Shown here: positions 1-9,952 of the stretch, one piece after another
Position numbering within the stretch: position 1 is the stretch's first letter
Layout: the number at the start of each line of letters is the position of its first letter
Source of the DNA: an uncultured Muribaculaceae bacterium
Lineage (GTDB): Bacteria > Bacteroidota > Bacteroidia > Bacteroidales > Muribaculaceae
Reading direction: 5' to 3'
Assembly (NCBI GenBank): GCA_905233845.1
Contig: CAJOFH010000012.1
Location: forward strand, 1 to 53,681
Length of the DNA: 53,681 nt
Notes under the pieces: model-generated
Database searches by the model: none
What the model saw: the letters and a program-made list of their open reading frames with translations, nothing else
What the model was told of the DNA's origin: nothing
Program-made: the position numbers and the translations under genes

Positions 1-2
1 AA

Positions 3-131
3 TTTGCTCGCGCCACCCTGCGCCACCTTGTTTTTAGAGCTATCCCCCTGATTTTCAATACCCGCTATGTGATGGCAGAAAAAAGTACCGAAGTCAGGAC
101 AAGAAAACTTCCCGTGGATATAAGAAAATAA
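3..131 (+). CDS. C-terminal tail of a gene cut by the left edge
   Basis: An open frame enters from the left edge and runs 42 codons to a TAA at 129-131. The visible tail is basic, with a short hydrophobic patch (LIFNTRYVMAE) and an end rich in Arg and Lys (TRKLPVDIRK). No family can be named from so little sequence. Its stop codon lies inside the left arm of the terminator hairpin at 128-160, and it converges with the amylase gene. That placement favours a real gene end over a chance frame, but the call stays weak because only the tail is visible. Confidence 0.4.
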   Translation, partial: FARATLRHLVFRAIPLIFNTRYVMAEKSTEVRTRKLPVDIRK

Positions 132-160
132 CGCCCGTCGGTTTTAATGACGGGCGTTAT
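128..160. terminator. hairpin terminator between convergent genes
   Basis: A perfect 12-bp stem (128-139 with 149-160) closes a 9-base loop. On the minus strand the stem is followed by a T-rich run, as expected for the end of the amylase operon. On the plus strand it overlaps the stop codon of the edge gene, so it may serve both directions. Confidence 0.7.
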
Positions 161-177
161 CATTCTATTACAATTTA

Positions 178-1512
178 TTATCTCTTCTTGAGAATCAGAT
201 ACTGGAATGGCTGTAACTTCACGGATTTACGCAGCTTCGTGTGTCGGCCGTTAAACATATTAATCAATCTAATATTCTTCCATCCAGCGGGAACATTCTT
301 GAAGGTTTGTGGAGTGTTACGCACGTTAACAAGCACCAGGAACTTGCCCTTGCTATCGCTTCGTTCAAAAGCAAGAATGTTGTCATCGGGGAACCCGGTC
401 ACATCGCCACTGCGGAATGCCGAGTTCTTCTTGTAGATAGAAATCAGCTTCTTGTGGGTCTTCAGAACATTGGGATTGGAGTTCCAGTCAACAGGCACGT
501 AGTTGAAGAAATTAATTTTGTCGGGATAAGCAACTTCTTGAGAGCCATAGACAAGCATGCCGCCATGCAGGAAAGTGGTAGCGACAAAAGCCGCCAAGGC
601 ACCATCAACACTACCAAACTGCTGAACAGTAGAATATTTCGTTGCCTCATCATGATTAGTAGTGAAACGTAGCTTCACCTTCCCTTCGGGAATCTCGCCA
701 TATTCCTGGCTGTCAACATCAAGAAAATGACTTGCCTTCTGACCTTTTACAAACACTCGGTCGAGGGCACCCATAAAGTTCCAAGCATAATTCATGTCGA
801 AACCTCCTTTAATAAGGTTCTCGGGGTTAGCACCCTCGGCAAGCAACAACAACTTGCGGCTACCTGCTGCCTTGCGTAGGCGTGCAAAAGCATCGTTCCA
901 GAAGTCATAAGGAACCTGATCGGCAACGTCGCAACGCAAACCGTCAAGTCCAACCTCATTGATCCAGAACATCATAGCGTCAATCATCGCCTCGCGCATA
1001 TCCTTGTTGTCGTAGTTAAGGTCGGCAACATCGGTCCAATCAGTTCCAGGAGGATAGATTACGTTTCCGTCCTTGTCCTGTGTGTACCAATCCTTATGGT
1101 CCTTCATCCACACATTATCCCAAGCAGTGTGGTTGGCTACCCAGTCGACAATCAGCGCCATACCATGTGCATGACAAGAGTCGGCAAGAGCTTTCACGTC
1201 GTCAATAGTACCAAACTCAGGATTTACTGCCTTGTAATCGCTGATAGAATATGGAGAGTTTTTACTCTTAATTTTGCCAATTGGATAGATGGGCATTACC
1301 CACATCACGTTGGCGCCAAGTTTGCTGATTGCGTTAACACGCTTGGCAACAGCCTTAAGAGAATTCTCAGGTGCGAACACACGAGGATTTACCTGATACA
1401 TCACCACGTCCTTCACCGCGGGCAACTTAAAGTTGATATCTCTGGCACTAATACCAGGTGAAGTACTTGTTACTATTGCAACCAAGCATGTCAATAATAG
1501 AAATTTCTTCAT
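178..1512 (-). CDS. secreted GH13 alpha-amylase family hydrolase
   Basis: A 444-residue exported GH13 enzyme expected to cleave or transfer alpha-glucosidic bonds in starch- or glycogen-like glucans. Residues 1-23 form a signal peptide. The (beta/alpha)8 barrel motifs are in order: DWVANH at 123-128, GLRCD with nucleophile Asp195, AEG with acid/base Glu226, and NHD with His287-Asp288. A short beta-sandwich tail follows. There is no separate starch-binding domain, so this is a compact enzyme. It is the last gene of the minus-strand operon, 48 bases after glmM. Fine specificity (amylase, neopullulanase or maltogenic) cannot be read from the motifs. Linkage to a hexose-phosphate mutase fits glucan use, but this is inference. 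Confidence 0.88.
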   Translation of the reverse strand: MKKFLLLTCLVAIVTSTSPGISARDINFKLPAVKDVVMYQVNPRVFAPENSLKAVAKRVNAISKLGANVMWVMPIYPIGKIKSKNSPYSISDYKAVNPEFGTIDDVKALADSCHAHGMALIVDWVANHTAWDNVWMKDHKDWYTQDKDGNVIYPPGTDWTDVADLNYDNKDMREAMIDAMMFWINEVGLDGLRCDVADQVPYDFWNDAFARLRKAAGSRKLLLLAEGANPENLIKGGFDMNYAWNFMGALDRVFVKGQKASHFLDVDSQEYGEIPEGKVKLRFTTNHDEATKYSTVQQFGSVDGALAAFVATTFLHGGMLVYGSQEVAYPDKINFFNYVPVDWNSNPNVLKTHKKLISIYKKNSAFRSGDVTGFPDDNILAFERSDSKGKFLVLVNVRNTPQTFKNVPAGWKNIRLINMFNGRHTKLRKSVKLQPFQYLILKKR

Positions 1513-1560
1513 AATTGAACGTGTTTTTGAAATGTTATTAAATGATTTGGTTTAAATGCT

Positions 1561-2952
1561 TTAAATAAGAGTTTCGACGATTCTCTTCACATCCTCACCC
1601 AACTGCTGAGCCTTTTCCATTGTATGTGCCTCGCTATAAATACGAATGATGGGCTCAGTATTGCTTTTGCGCAGATGTGCCCAGCCATCGGCAAAGTCGA
1701 TTTTAACTCCATCAATAGTAGTCAAGTTCTCGTCTTTATAATGCTCTTCTACAGCCTTGAGAATCTTGTCAACATCCATCCCAGGAGTGAACTGGAGTTT
1801 TGTCTTGGCTATGCTATACTGAGGATAGGTCGCTTTGAGCTCGCTCACAGTCTTCCCGCTCTTAGCAAGCAATGTCAAGAACAATGCTACACCCACAAGG
1901 GCATCACGACCGTAGTGCAACTCTGGATAAATCACTCCGCCATTGCCTTCGCCACCAATAACAGCGCCAGTGCGACGCATCTCAGTGGTAACATTCACCT
2001 CACCCACTGCGGCTGCAGTATAGCTGCAACCATGAGCTTGAGTGACATCACGCAACGCACGCGATGACGAGAGATTAGAAACTGTAGAACCAGGAGTATG
2101 ACCAAGTACATAGTCAGCGACAGCAACTAAGGTATATTCCTCAACAAAGAACTCACCATTCTCCATTACTATAGCCAGACGGTCAACATCGGGGTCAACA
2201 ACAAACCCAACGTCGGCCTTGCCCTCTTTCATCAAGTCTTGAATGGCGGTAAGGTTCTCAGGAATTGGCTCTGGAGTGTGACCAAAGTTTCCAGTTGGGT
2301 CACAGAACAACTTAATAATATTATCCTTCTTCACTCCAAGCGCCTCAAGCAATTGAGGTATCGCCACACCACCAACGGAGTTCACTGCATCAACAGCAAC
2401 AGTAAAGTTGGCTTTTTTTATTGCCTCTACGTCAACAAGCTTTAAGTCCTTGACAGCCTCAATGTGACGACGAAGATAGGTATAATTCTTCTGCTCACGC
2501 CCTAAATTATCAACTGTTGCATAGTCAAAGTCCTCGGCCTCGGCTATGCGAAGCACCTCTTTGCCCTGAGTGTCGTCAAGGAACTCGCCATTCTCATTAA
2601 GCAACTTCAAGGCATTCCACTGCTTAGGATTGTGCGAAGCGGTGATAATAATTCCTCCACAAGCCTTCTCGCCAACAACTGCCAGTTCGGTAGTGGGCGT
2701 TGTAGCCAGACCAATATTCACAACGTCAAATCCCATTCCCGTGAGAGTGCCAACAACGATGTTGAGCACCATGCGTCCCGAAAGGCGAGCATCACGTCCA
2801 ACGACAATCACGTTTGAACCATTATTTGAGTTGCGACGAATAAATGTGGCATAAGCCGTTGTAAACTTCACAATGTCAAGTGGCGAAAGACCATCACCAG
2901 CTTTACTGCCAATGGTGCCACGAATTCCAGAAATAGATTTTATTAATGACAT
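1561..2952 (-). CDS. glmM: phosphohexomutase, GlmM-type phosphoglucosamine mutase
   Basis: A 463-residue alpha-D-phosphohexomutase. It should interconvert glucosamine-6-phosphate and glucosamine-1-phosphate for UDP-GlcNAc and peptidoglycan synthesis, acting in the cytoplasm. The phosphoserine loop is TASHNP with Ser106, the metal-binding loop is DPDVDR, the sugar-binding loop is GEGNGG, and the phosphate-binding loop near the C-terminus is RKSNTEP. An in-frame ATG 13 codons upstream (2991) would add an AT-rich extension unlike the family; the internal ATG giving MSLIKSISGIRGT matches the usual N-terminus and is preferred. It follows the DUF4827 gene by 43 bases. Phosphomannomutase or phosphoglucomutase activity cannot be excluded, since the four-loop architecture is shared. 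Confidence 0.85.
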   Translation of the reverse strand: MSLIKSISGIRGTIGSKAGDGLSPLDIVKFTTAYATFIRRNSNNGSNVIVVGRDARLSGRMVLNIVVGTLTGMGFDVVNIGLATTPTTELAVVGEKACGGIIITASHNPKQWNALKLLNENGEFLDDTQGKEVLRIAEAEDFDYATVDNLGREQKNYTYLRRHIEAVKDLKLVDVEAIKKANFTVAVDAVNSVGGVAIPQLLEALGVKKDNIIKLFCDPTGNFGHTPEPIPENLTAIQDLMKEGKADVGFVVDPDVDRLAIVMENGEFFVEEYTLVAVADYVLGHTPGSTVSNLSSSRALRDVTQAHGCSYTAAAVGEVNVTTEMRRTGAVIGGEGNGGVIYPELHYGRDALVGVALFLTLLAKSGKTVSELKATYPQYSIAKTKLQFTPGMDVDKILKAVEEHYKDENLTTIDGVKIDFADGWAHLRKSNTEPIIRIYSEAHTMEKAQQLGEDVKRIVETLI

Positions 2953-2995
2953 ATTGTTCGTACTTAAATAATCATTTAGAAAAAACAGCAAACCA

Positions 2996-3568
2996 TTAAA
3001 TTTGACTGCGGAAATATCTCACGTGATACAGATAGGGAACAACATTTGAAATCTCACTCATCCATCCATACTGTGACTTTATAACAAGATTCACCTCACT
3101 ATCCACACCAAGTAAGGAAAGCGGCAGTTGGATGCCATATCCCCATTGAGACGACACTTGAAGCGTGTAGTTTCCATAATTGAAATAGGTGGAGGCATAG
3201 CTCATCTCGTTCTCATTGCCTTCTCCAATCATCTCATTATATCTATACCAATAACTGAGATTATAGCGCATGTATCGGAAGTAAATTTTCTCCGATATCT
3301 TTGGTTTATCATTCTTGCGATCACCAGCCTTGAGAACTTGCATATACACATTTCCCTCTGGCTCAATGCGATAATAGGGCGCATCCTTGCCCACCTCAAA
3401 AACGGTGTCATCAGGAATCTCGTTCACCACTCGGCAGTTGGCAAGATAAGCGTTAGTTGCATGCCGCTCTTCATTGAGCAATTCGGCATAGCTTTTGTTA
3501 TCATCACACGATGCGAGCGACAAAGCCAATGCCACTAAAAAAAAGAAAAAAATACTCTGTAATTTCAT
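2996..3568 (-). CDS. DUF4827 family lipoprotein
   Basis: A 190-residue exported protein with a hydrophobic N-terminal segment ending in a lipobox (LASC, Cys21), so it is likely anchored to the outer membrane or periplasmic face. The remainder is rich in aromatic residues and predicted beta. I recognise it as the Bacteroidales family DUF4827, whose function is unknown; some members have been compared with FKBP-like folds, but no catalytic motif is visible here. Its ATG overlaps the stop of the upstream DHH gene by 4 bases (ATGA), so the two are translationally coupled. The order DHH-DUF4827-phosphohexomutase is one I associate with other Bacteroidales. Confidence 0.75.
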   Translation of the reverse strand: MKLQSIFFFFLVALALSLASCDDNKSYAELLNEERHATNAYLANCRVVNEIPDDTVFEVGKDAPYYRIEPEGNVYMQVLKAGDRKNDKPKISEKIYFRYMRYNLSYWYRYNEMIGEGNENEMSYASTYFNYGNYTLQVSSQWGYGIQLPLSLLGVDSEVNLVIKSQYGWMSEISNVVPYLYHVRYFRSQI

Positions 3569-4599
3569 ATTGTTTGTTTGTTTTGATTTTTCACTTCTTC
3601 TACGATTTTATAATAAAGTTCAACAGCTTCTTGCATCGAACCATAAAATTCGCCTGCAGCGGCGTGCATGTGACCGCCACCGTTGAAATAACGAGTACAT
3701 AGCTCATCGACGGCAAAGTCGCCCTCACTACGCATCGACACTTTAATACAATTAGGATCCTCTCGCATAAAAGTACTCCAGTGAATATTTTTCACTGACA
3801 AGGGTTTGTTCACCAATCGTTCGGTGTCGCCAGTCTTGTAGTTATAAGTGGCAAGATCGGCTTTGTCGAGTGTAATAAGGGCAAACGAGTCATCAATTAT
3901 CGTCATCTTGTTGAGCAACGCATAGCTCTGAAGCTTGAGGCTGTTAAGTGGAACAGTATCCATCGACATCTTATACAGGTAGGGCTTGTCGATGCCATAT
4001 TCCATCAACTTGCCCATCACATGATATACCTCGGGATAAGAAGAGCTGAAAGAGAGATTGCCTGTATCGGTCATTATACCAATAAATAAACTCGATGCTA
4101 CTTGCTGGTCCACATAGTCAAGCCAGCCAGACTCATCAAGTAGCCTGTAAATGAGCTCGCTTGTAGATGACAGCTCGGGATGAGAAATCATCACATCAAA
4201 CTCTTTTGACGGGTTTAAATGATGATCAATAAGTATTTTGGGAACTTTTGCACCAACAAGTAATGTCTTCATCGATTGGCCCACACGATCCATCTCGTTA
4301 TAATCCAGCGACATGATGAGCTGTGTGTTCCTTATGATGTTCCCTGCCATCACCTCATTGCGACTGAAGGTCACATAGTCAAAGCCTTTGGTCATGAAAG
4401 AGAGTGACAACGGCAACTGGTCAGGGACTATCACTGTAGCGTTCTTTCCCATCTTGCGAAGAACCTTGCACAATGCTAGTGACGATCCCATAGCATCGCC
4501 GTCGGCAGTCTTGTGACACGTGATGACGATGTGCGACACACTGTCAACTATGTCCTTAAATCGCTTGATCGACGCCTCATCAATTATTCGCTTTATCAT
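3565..4599 (-). CDS. DHH family phosphoesterase, NrnA-like
   Basis: A 344-residue DHH-DHHA1 phosphoesterase. Relatives degrade 2-5 nt oligoribonucleotides (nanoRNase), dephosphorylate pAp, or hydrolyse cyclic dinucleotide products. Motifs: ADGDA (around residues 32-36) for metal, MTDTG, the DHH signature in LIDHHLNPS, and the DHHA1 substrate loop GGGHMHAAAG near the C-terminus. A start 9 codons upstream (4626) lies inside the promoter box TACCTTTG at 4631-4624, so translation almost certainly begins at 4599. It heads the four-gene minus operon. A diadenylate cyclase (10547-11311) is encoded elsewhere in the window, so a role in c-di-AMP turnover is possible, but the sequence alone does not separate GdpP-like from NrnA-like substrates. 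Confidence 0.85.
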   Translation of the reverse strand: MIKRIIDEASIKRFKDIVDSVSHIVITCHKTADGDAMGSSLALCKVLRKMGKNATVIVPDQLPLSLSFMTKGFDYVTFSRNEVMAGNIIRNTQLIMSLDYNEMDRVGQSMKTLLVGAKVPKILIDHHLNPSKEFDVMISHPELSSTSELIYRLLDESGWLDYVDQQVASSLFIGIMTDTGNLSFSSSYPEVYHVMGKLMEYGIDKPYLYKMSMDTVPLNSLKLQSYALLNKMTIIDDSFALITLDKADLATYNYKTGDTERLVNKPLSVKNIHWSTFMREDPNCIKVSMRSEGDFAVDELCTRYFNGGGHMHAAAGEFYGSMQEAVELYYKIVEEVKNQNKQTI

Positions 4600-4623
4600 T
4601 ACTGTTTTTTCAAATTTTGACCA

Positions 4624-4631
4624 CAAAGGTA
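4624..4631 (-). promoter_or_regulatory. -7 element for the DHH-glmM-amylase operon
   Basis: TACCTTTG on the minus strand matches the Bacteroidetes TAnnTTTG -7 element. No clear TTG lies 19-23 bases further upstream. The start site would fall near 4617, leaving about 18 bases of leader before the ATG at 4599. Confidence 0.55.
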
Positions 4632-4684
4632 TGAATAAATTTTATATAATAGTATTATGTTAGCTTTTTTTTAGAGTTATATAA

Positions 4685-4715
4685 TTGCATTAAATAAATA
4701 GTGTGATTAACTTTG
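4685..4715 (+). promoter_or_regulatory. promoter of the dsbD-mazG-topB unit
   Basis: TTG (4685-4687), a 20-base spacer, then TAACTTTG (4708-4715) give an exact Bacteroidetes-type promoter. The start would be near 4722, so translation must begin at the ATG at 4744 and not at the in-frame TTG at 4720. Confidence 0.7.
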
Positions 4716-4743
4716 CAAATTGAAAAAACATCTTACTATTAAT

Positions 4744-6897
4744 ATGAAACTACAAAAAACACTTTTAACCGCTCTTATTTTACTGGCTGCAAGCAACATT
4801 GCTAACGCTCAGATTCTAACTCCTGTGAAATGGACTAAGGCTGTGAAAATGACCGACAGCCACAATGGTGTGATTACTTTCACTGCTTCTATCGATAACG
4901 GATGGCACTTATATTCCTACGACACACCCGATGGAGGACCCAACAAAATGGTTGTAAATTGGAACAACACTACTGGCGTGAAACTTGTGGGAGGTCTCTC
5001 AGCCAGTCCGTCGCCCAAAACCATTGATGACGATACTTTTGGAACGAAAGTTCGGCAATGGGAAGGAAAAGTCACTATCAGTCAAAAATTTACTACTACT
5101 GCCGATAATTACAATATCGACGGTGACATAGAATATCAAAGTTGTAACGACCAAACTTGTACTCCACCAACCAAAGAATCATTCTCTTTTTCAGGGAAGG
5201 TGAATGGACCGCCTGCTCAAGACAAGGCTAAAGAAGATTCACAAAGCAAAGACACCGACAAGTACAAAGATAAGGACAAAAACAAAAACGATGAAATTTC
5301 TGGTAACGACAACACAGCCGATGAGGCAACTGTGAAAGAAGAAATACAATCCTTTGATCAAGAGGAGTTAGGCAATGTCGAGGAAGAACTACTTTCAGCC
5401 GACACTGCGTCAATGACAATGGACATGGCTAGCGACTCGCTCGCTCAGAACGACAATGCAGGATTAAAAGGACTTTGGGCTCCGGTAAAGTTCACCGATC
5501 AAGAGGCTGTGGGAACTGAGGGCAAGAGCAAATCGATGTGGTTTTTGTTCTGGGCTTGCTTCCTCGGTGGTTTGCTGGCTCTGCTCACTCCATGTGTTTG
5601 GCCCATCATCCCGCTTACTGTCAGCTTCTTCCTCAAGAAAGGCAACAGCAAGTCTAAATCGATAACGAGTGCGGTAACCTATGGCCTATCAATCATTGTT
5701 ATCTATGTGCTTCTTGGACTTATAGTGACGGCAATTTTTGGAGCAAATGGATTGAATGCTCTGGCTACAAACGCCGTGTGCAACATTATCTTCTTCCTTA
5801 TGCTTGTGCTCTTTGCCATCTCATTCCTAGGTGCTTTTGAGATTAAGCTTCCCGACTCTTGGTCGAGTAAAATGGACAGCCGTGCCGAAAAGACTACAGG
5901 ATTGCTGAGTATCTTCTTTATGGCGTTCACCCTTGTGATTGTCTCATTCTCGTGTACAGGTCCCATCATTGGAACTCTACTCGTAGAGACTGCTAGCAGC
6001 GGAAGCTATTTAGGCCCTATTGTGGGTATGTTTGCGTTCGCGTTGGCTCTCGCCATCCCATTCACATTGTTTGCTCTCTTCCCATCGGTGCTCAAGAAGT
6101 TGCCCAAGTCGGGAAGTTGGCTAAACACTGTTAAAGTGGTGCTCGGTTTCCTTGAATTGGCGCTGTCGCTCAAGTTCCTTTCGGTTGCCGACCTTGCTTA
6201 CGGATGGCACATCTTAGATCGTGAGACATTCCTCTCATTGTGGATAGCAATATTCTTCCTCTTGGGGCTTTATCTGATTGGAAAGCTGTGGCTCAAGAGC
6301 GATGGCGACAAGAAGCCAATTGGTGTCGTTCGGCTCATGTTGGGTCTCATTTCGCTGGCATTCACAGCCTATCTGCTTCCTGGTCTGTGGGGCGCTCCAT
6401 TGCGTGTCACCAGCGCATTTGTGCCACCTCTCTATACTCAAGATTATACCACTAACCCCGAAGTAGCACACGAATTTGACCATTTTGAGAAAGGTGTTGC
6501 AGTAGCTGCTCGCACTGGCAAGCCAGTATTCCTTGAGTTCTCTGGATTTGGCTGCGTGAACTGCCGCAAGATGGAAACGGCTGTCATGGATCTTGATGAG
6601 GTAAAAGGAAATCTTAAGGACAACTTTGTTCACATCAGGCTCATGGTCGATGATAAGACCGAACTCGAAAAGCCTATCACTGTGGAACGAAATGGCGAAA
6701 AGAAAGTGCTCAGGACAGTGGGCGACAAATGGAGTTACTTGCAGGAAGTCAAGTTCAACTCAAATTCTCAGCCATATTATGTGGTCCTTGACTCTAAAGG
6801 TAATCTCATGTCAGGTCCTTTCGCCTACGAGGAGAACGTGCAAGGCTTCATGGACTTCTTGAATCGTGGAAAAAAGAAATATGAAGCCGAAAAATAA
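4744..6897 (+). CDS. dsbD: thiol:disulfide interchange protein DsbD
   Basis: A 717-residue inner-membrane electron carrier that moves reducing equivalents from cytoplasmic thioredoxin to periplasmic thiols. Signal peptide 1-22. The N-terminal DsbD-alpha domain has the redox pair Cys134/Cys139. A long acidic and lysine-rich linker (about 150-240) follows. The membrane core has eight segments with paired cysteines Cys284 (LTPCVWP) and Cys404 (SFSCTGP). The C-terminal periplasmic thioredoxin domain carries GCVNC (Cys604, Cys607). The charged linker is longer than in proteobacterial DsbD. It is first in a plus-strand chain whose next gene overlaps its end by 17 bases. The periplasmic thioredoxin at 28692 is a plausible client. 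Confidence 0.93.
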   Translation: MKLQKTLLTALILLAASNIANAQILTPVKWTKAVKMTDSHNGVITFTASIDNGWHLYSYDTPDGGPNKMVVNWNNTTGVKLVGGLSASPSPKTIDDDTFGTKVRQWEGKVTISQKFTTTADNYNIDGDIEYQSCNDQTCTPPTKESFSFSGKVNGPPAQDKAKEDSQSKDTDKYKDKDKNKNDEISGNDNTADEATVKEEIQSFDQEELGNVEEELLSADTASMTMDMASDSLAQNDNAGLKGLWAPVKFTDQEAVGTEGKSKSMWFLFWACFLGGLLALLTPCVWPIIPLTVSFFLKKGNSKSKSITSAVTYGLSIIVIYVLLGLIVTAIFGANGLNALATNAVCNIIFFLMLVLFAISFLGAFEIKLPDSWSSKMDSRAEKTTGLLSIFFMAFTLVIVSFSCTGPIIGTLLVETASSGSYLGPIVGMFAFALALAIPFTLFALFPSVLKKLPKSGSWLNTVKVVLGFLELALSLKFLSVADLAYGWHILDRETFLSLWIAIFFLLGLYLIGKLWLKSDGDKKPIGVVRLMLGLISLAFTAYLLPGLWGAPLRVTSAFVPPLYTQDYTTNPEVAHEFDHFEKGVAVAARTGKPVFLEFSGFGCVNCRKMETAVMDLDEVKGNLKDNFVHIRLMVDDKTELEKPITVERNGEKKVLRTVGDKWSYLQEVKFNSNSQPYYVVLDSKGNLMSGPFAYEENVQGFMDFLNRGKKKYEAEK

Positions 6898-7681
6898 CCG
6901 TCAACAAAAACTAGAGTCGTTTGGCAAGCTTCTCGACGTGATTGACACGCTGCGAGAGCAATGTCCATGGGATTCGGTGCAGACTAACGAAAGTATGCGT
7001 CCAAACACCATTGAGGAAGCTATGGAACTTGCTGAAGCGCTGTTGGGGAATGACAATGACACCATCAAGAAAGAGCTGGGCGATGTGCTGCTTCACGTGC
7101 TGCTCTATGCTCGTATTGGCGAAGAAACTGGCGCCTACGATATAGCCGAGGTTTGTGATGCCCTACGTCAAAAGCTCATCTATCGCCACCCACACATCTA
7201 TGGCAACGACAAAGTGAGCGATGTCAAAGAGCTACTGGAGCATTGGGAGGTCATTAAGATGAAGGAGAAGGGAGGAAACAAGACTATTCTTGGTGGAGTG
7301 CCAGCCACTCTCCCATCGCTCATCAAGGCCGAACGAGTGCAGGAAAAGGCGGCAAACGTCGGCTTTGACTGGGAAAAGAAAGAGGATGTTTGGGAAAAAG
7401 TCAAAGAGGAGCTCAATGAGGTCGAAACTGAGCTAAAGGCTGGAAATGAGGAGAAGATCGAGAAGGAGTTTGGCGACTTGTTCTTTTCCTTGGTGAATGC
7501 ATCAAGGCTCTATAACGTGCGGCCTGACAACGCTCTTGAAAAGACTAACCTCAAGTTTATTGCTCGATTCAACTATGTAGAATCACGAGCCAAAGAGCAA
7601 GGCCTACGACTCAACGAGATGACGCTTGCTCAAATGGACGAGCTCTGGAACGAAGCAAAACAGTTAAAATTAGGAGAATGA
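6881..7681 (+). CDS. mazG: nucleoside triphosphate pyrophosphohydrolase MazG
   Basis: A 266-residue all-alpha NTP pyrophosphohydrolase that converts (d)NTPs to monophosphates, cleaning aberrant nucleotides from the cytoplasmic pool. Two tandem MazG domains are visible: the N-terminal one has the metal-binding pattern EEAMELAE followed by ELGDVL, and the C-terminal one has EVETE and EFGDL. Length matches classical two-domain MazG. A GTG five codons upstream (6866) is open, but the ATG at 6881 gives the usual short N-terminus; it overlaps the end of dsbD by 17 bases. Its stop overlaps the topB start by 4 bases, implying translational coupling. Confidence 0.92.
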   Translation: MKPKNNRQQKLESFGKLLDVIDTLREQCPWDSVQTNESMRPNTIEEAMELAEALLGNDNDTIKKELGDVLLHVLLYARIGEETGAYDIAEVCDALRQKLIYRHPHIYGNDKVSDVKELLEHWEVIKMKEKGGNKTILGGVPATLPSLIKAERVQEKAANVGFDWEKKEDVWEKVKEELNEVETELKAGNEEKIEKEFGDLFFSLVNASRLYNVRPDNALEKTNLKFIARFNYVESRAKEQGLRLNEMTLAQMDELWNEAKQLKLGE

Positions 7682-9759
7682 AAGTTTGTGTGACTGAGAA
7701 ACCAAGCGTAGCAAGAGACATTGCGCGGTTGTTGGGTGCAAATAATAGGCATGAAAGATATTTCGAAGGCAATGGGTATCAAGTGACTTGGACCTTCGGA
7801 CATCTGTGTTGCCTTAAGGAACCTAACGACTACACCGACCTCTGGAAACGCTGGAGCTTGGCTTCGCTGCCAATGATACCTCCTCGATTTGGCATTAAGC
7901 TGATAGAAGATGAAGGAATCAAGAAGCAGTTCAAGGTTATAGAAACGCTCATTGCAAATGCCGACGAGGTTATAAACTGTGGTGATGCCGGCCAAGAGGG
8001 TGAACTAATCCAACGATGGGTTTATCAGAAGGCTCGATGTAATAAACCTGTGAAACGACTTTGGATTTCGTCGCTCACAGACGAGAGCATACGGGAGGGA
8101 TTCCAGCAGCTTCAAGATGCCTCAAACTTCGACAATCTGTATTATGCTGGTCTCTCACGAGCTATTGGCGACTGGATTCTTGGCATGAACGCCACAAGGC
8201 TCTACACTTTGAAATACCGTGACTCCTACTCTCGAAATGTACTGTCTATAGGACGTGTTCAGACTCCAACCCTCGCACTAATTGTTAGCCGCCAACGGGA
8301 GATTGAAAATTTCGTGCCAGAAGATTACTGGGAAATCAAGACCAAATACCGAGAAACTATCTTTAATTCCACCAAAGGAAAATTCAAGACCGAAGGAGAT
8401 GCAAGTGAAATTATTGAGAACATCAAGGAATTTCCTCTGACCGTCACCTCAGTAACCAAAAAGAAGGGTAAAGAAGCGCCACCACGACTCTTTGACCTCA
8501 CAAGCCTGCAGGTGGAGTGCAACAAAAAAATTGGATATAGCGCCAATGAAACGTTAAGGCTCATTCAGTCACTATATGAAAAAAAGGTAACAACCTATCC
8601 TCGTGTCGACACTACCTTTCTGAGCGATGACATCTACCCAAAAATTCCAGGAATCATGGAGGCGATGAAACCTTATGCATCGTTAACAGCTCCCCTGCTC
8701 CAAGCCAACAAGCTGCCTAAGAGCAAAAAAGTGTTTGACAATAGCAAGGTCACCGATCACCATGCTATCATTCCAACCAATGTTGACCCTGCATCGGTTG
8801 CTCTTACACGTGAGGAGAAACTGGTTTATGACCTTGTGGCCAAGCGTTTCATTGCGGCGTTCTACCCCGATTGCGAGTTCTCGACCACAACAGTGATGGC
8901 AAAGGTCAATGAGTATGAGTTCAAAGCCACTGGCAAAGAAATCCTTAAAGACGGATGGCGAGTTATATACAATAAGGATAAATCTCAATCTGCCGAAACA
9001 AAGGACAAGGAAGAGAAAGAGGATGAGGACAACGGCATCATGCCTTCCTTTGTCGAGGGTGAAAGTGGACCGCATGAGCCATCTCTTATCAAAAAAACGA
9101 CTCAACCGCCCAAATACTACACCGAGGGAACACTACTTCGTGCTATGGAGACCGCAGGAAAACTTGTCGACGATGATGAGCTACGAGATGCCATGAAAGA
9201 GAATGGCATTGGACGTCCATCTACCCGTGCTGCAATCATTGAGACGTTACACAAACGCCACTACATTGCCAAGCAGCGCAAGAGTCTTGTGGCGACCGCT
9301 GCTGGCATTCAGCTTATTGACACTATCAAAGAGGAACTGCTCAAATCTGCTAAACTCACTGGACTTTGGGAGAACAAGCTGCGTAAGATTGAACGAGGTG
9401 AATTCAGCGCTCAACAGTTTATCGACGAGCTTAAAGTACTTGTTAACGAAATAGTGCTTAATGTACTGAAAGACAACTCAAGTACTACAATTGCAGTACA
9501 AGATACTACAACCAAGAATTCTTCCAAAAACAGCTCTGCCGACAAAGAGAAAAAGCCTCGCAAACCAAGACTAAAATCCATTGAGGAAATCGTGTGTCCT
9601 GTGTGTGGTAAGGGGCACGTCATCAAGGGACGAACGGCATATGGATGTAGTGAATTCCGAACTGGTTGCGACATGCGCTTACCTTTTGACACCTACCCTG
9701 CCGACCTCACACCAGCAAAGTTGAATACCATGATCAAAAAAGCATTCAAATCCAAGTAA
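7678..9759 (+). CDS. topB: DNA topoisomerase III (type IA)
   Basis: A 693-residue type IA topoisomerase that cuts one strand and decatenates DNA, acting during replication and recombination. The N-terminal Toprim domain has its acidic motif GDAGQEGEL at 102-110. The strand-passage region follows, with the active-site Tyr307 in TTYPRVD. The C-terminus carries one four-cysteine zinc ribbon (CPVCG, then C-x7-C) after a lysine- and serine-rich linker. Bacteroidales often carry several topB copies, including ones on conjugative elements. This one sits in a housekeeping operon with dsbD and mazG and shows no element genes nearby, so it is probably the chromosomal enzyme. Confidence 0.93.
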   Translation: MKVCVTEKPSVARDIARLLGANNRHERYFEGNGYQVTWTFGHLCCLKEPNDYTDLWKRWSLASLPMIPPRFGIKLIEDEGIKKQFKVIETLIANADEVINCGDAGQEGELIQRWVYQKARCNKPVKRLWISSLTDESIREGFQQLQDASNFDNLYYAGLSRAIGDWILGMNATRLYTLKYRDSYSRNVLSIGRVQTPTLALIVSRQREIENFVPEDYWEIKTKYRETIFNSTKGKFKTEGDASEIIENIKEFPLTVTSVTKKKGKEAPPRLFDLTSLQVECNKKIGYSANETLRLIQSLYEKKVTTYPRVDTTFLSDDIYPKIPGIMEAMKPYASLTAPLLQANKLPKSKKVFDNSKVTDHHAIIPTNVDPASVALTREEKLVYDLVAKRFIAAFYPDCEFSTTTVMAKVNEYEFKATGKEILKDGWRVIYNKDKSQSAETKDKEEKEDEDNGIMPSFVEGESGPHEPSLIKKTTQPPKYYTEGTLLRAMETAGKLVDDDELRDAMKENGIGRPSTRAAIIETLHKRHYIAKQRKSLVATAAGIQLIDTIKEELLKSAKLTGLWENKLRKIERGEFSAQQFIDELKVLVNEIVLNVLKDNSSTTIAVQDTTTKNSSKNSSADKEKKPRKPRLKSIEEIVCPVCGKGHVIKGRTAYGCSEFRTGCDMRLPFDTYPADLTPAKLNTMIKKAFKSK

Positions 9760-9760
9760 C

Positions 9761-9934
9761 ATGACCGACACTTGGCAATATATAATAGTTGCTATTGTTG
9801 TAGCAGTGGCATTCGCTCTGGCACTGCGAAGCATTATCCGTGCCATACGCAACAAAAAATCAGCCCTCAATCAATGCTCAACATGCCCACTAAAAGACAC
9901 CTGCACTAAAAACAAACAAGAATGTAATAACTAA
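9761..9934 (+). CDS. small cysteine-bearing single-pass membrane protein
   Basis: A 57-residue ORF begins one base after the topB stop. Residues 7-29 form one strongly hydrophobic helix (IIVAIVVAVAFALALRSII). A basic stretch and a short soluble tail follow with four cysteines (C39, C42, C48, C55), the first pair in a CSTC arrangement. The layout resembles the tiny FeoB-associated Cys-rich membrane proteins, but no feoB is near, so that name would be a guess. Tight spacing, a good membrane segment and clustered cysteines support a real gene. A metal- or cluster-binding tail is inference. Confidence 0.6.
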   Translation: MTDTWQYIIVAIVVAVAFALALRSIIRAIRNKKSALNQCSTCPLKDTCTKNKQECNN

Positions 9935-9952
9935 GCGCAGCCTCCTTACTCC

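Noticed and set aside
7678-9759. topB as a marker of an integrative conjugative element
   Set aside because: Neighbours are housekeeping genes (dsbD, mazG), with no integrase, relaxase or tra genes.
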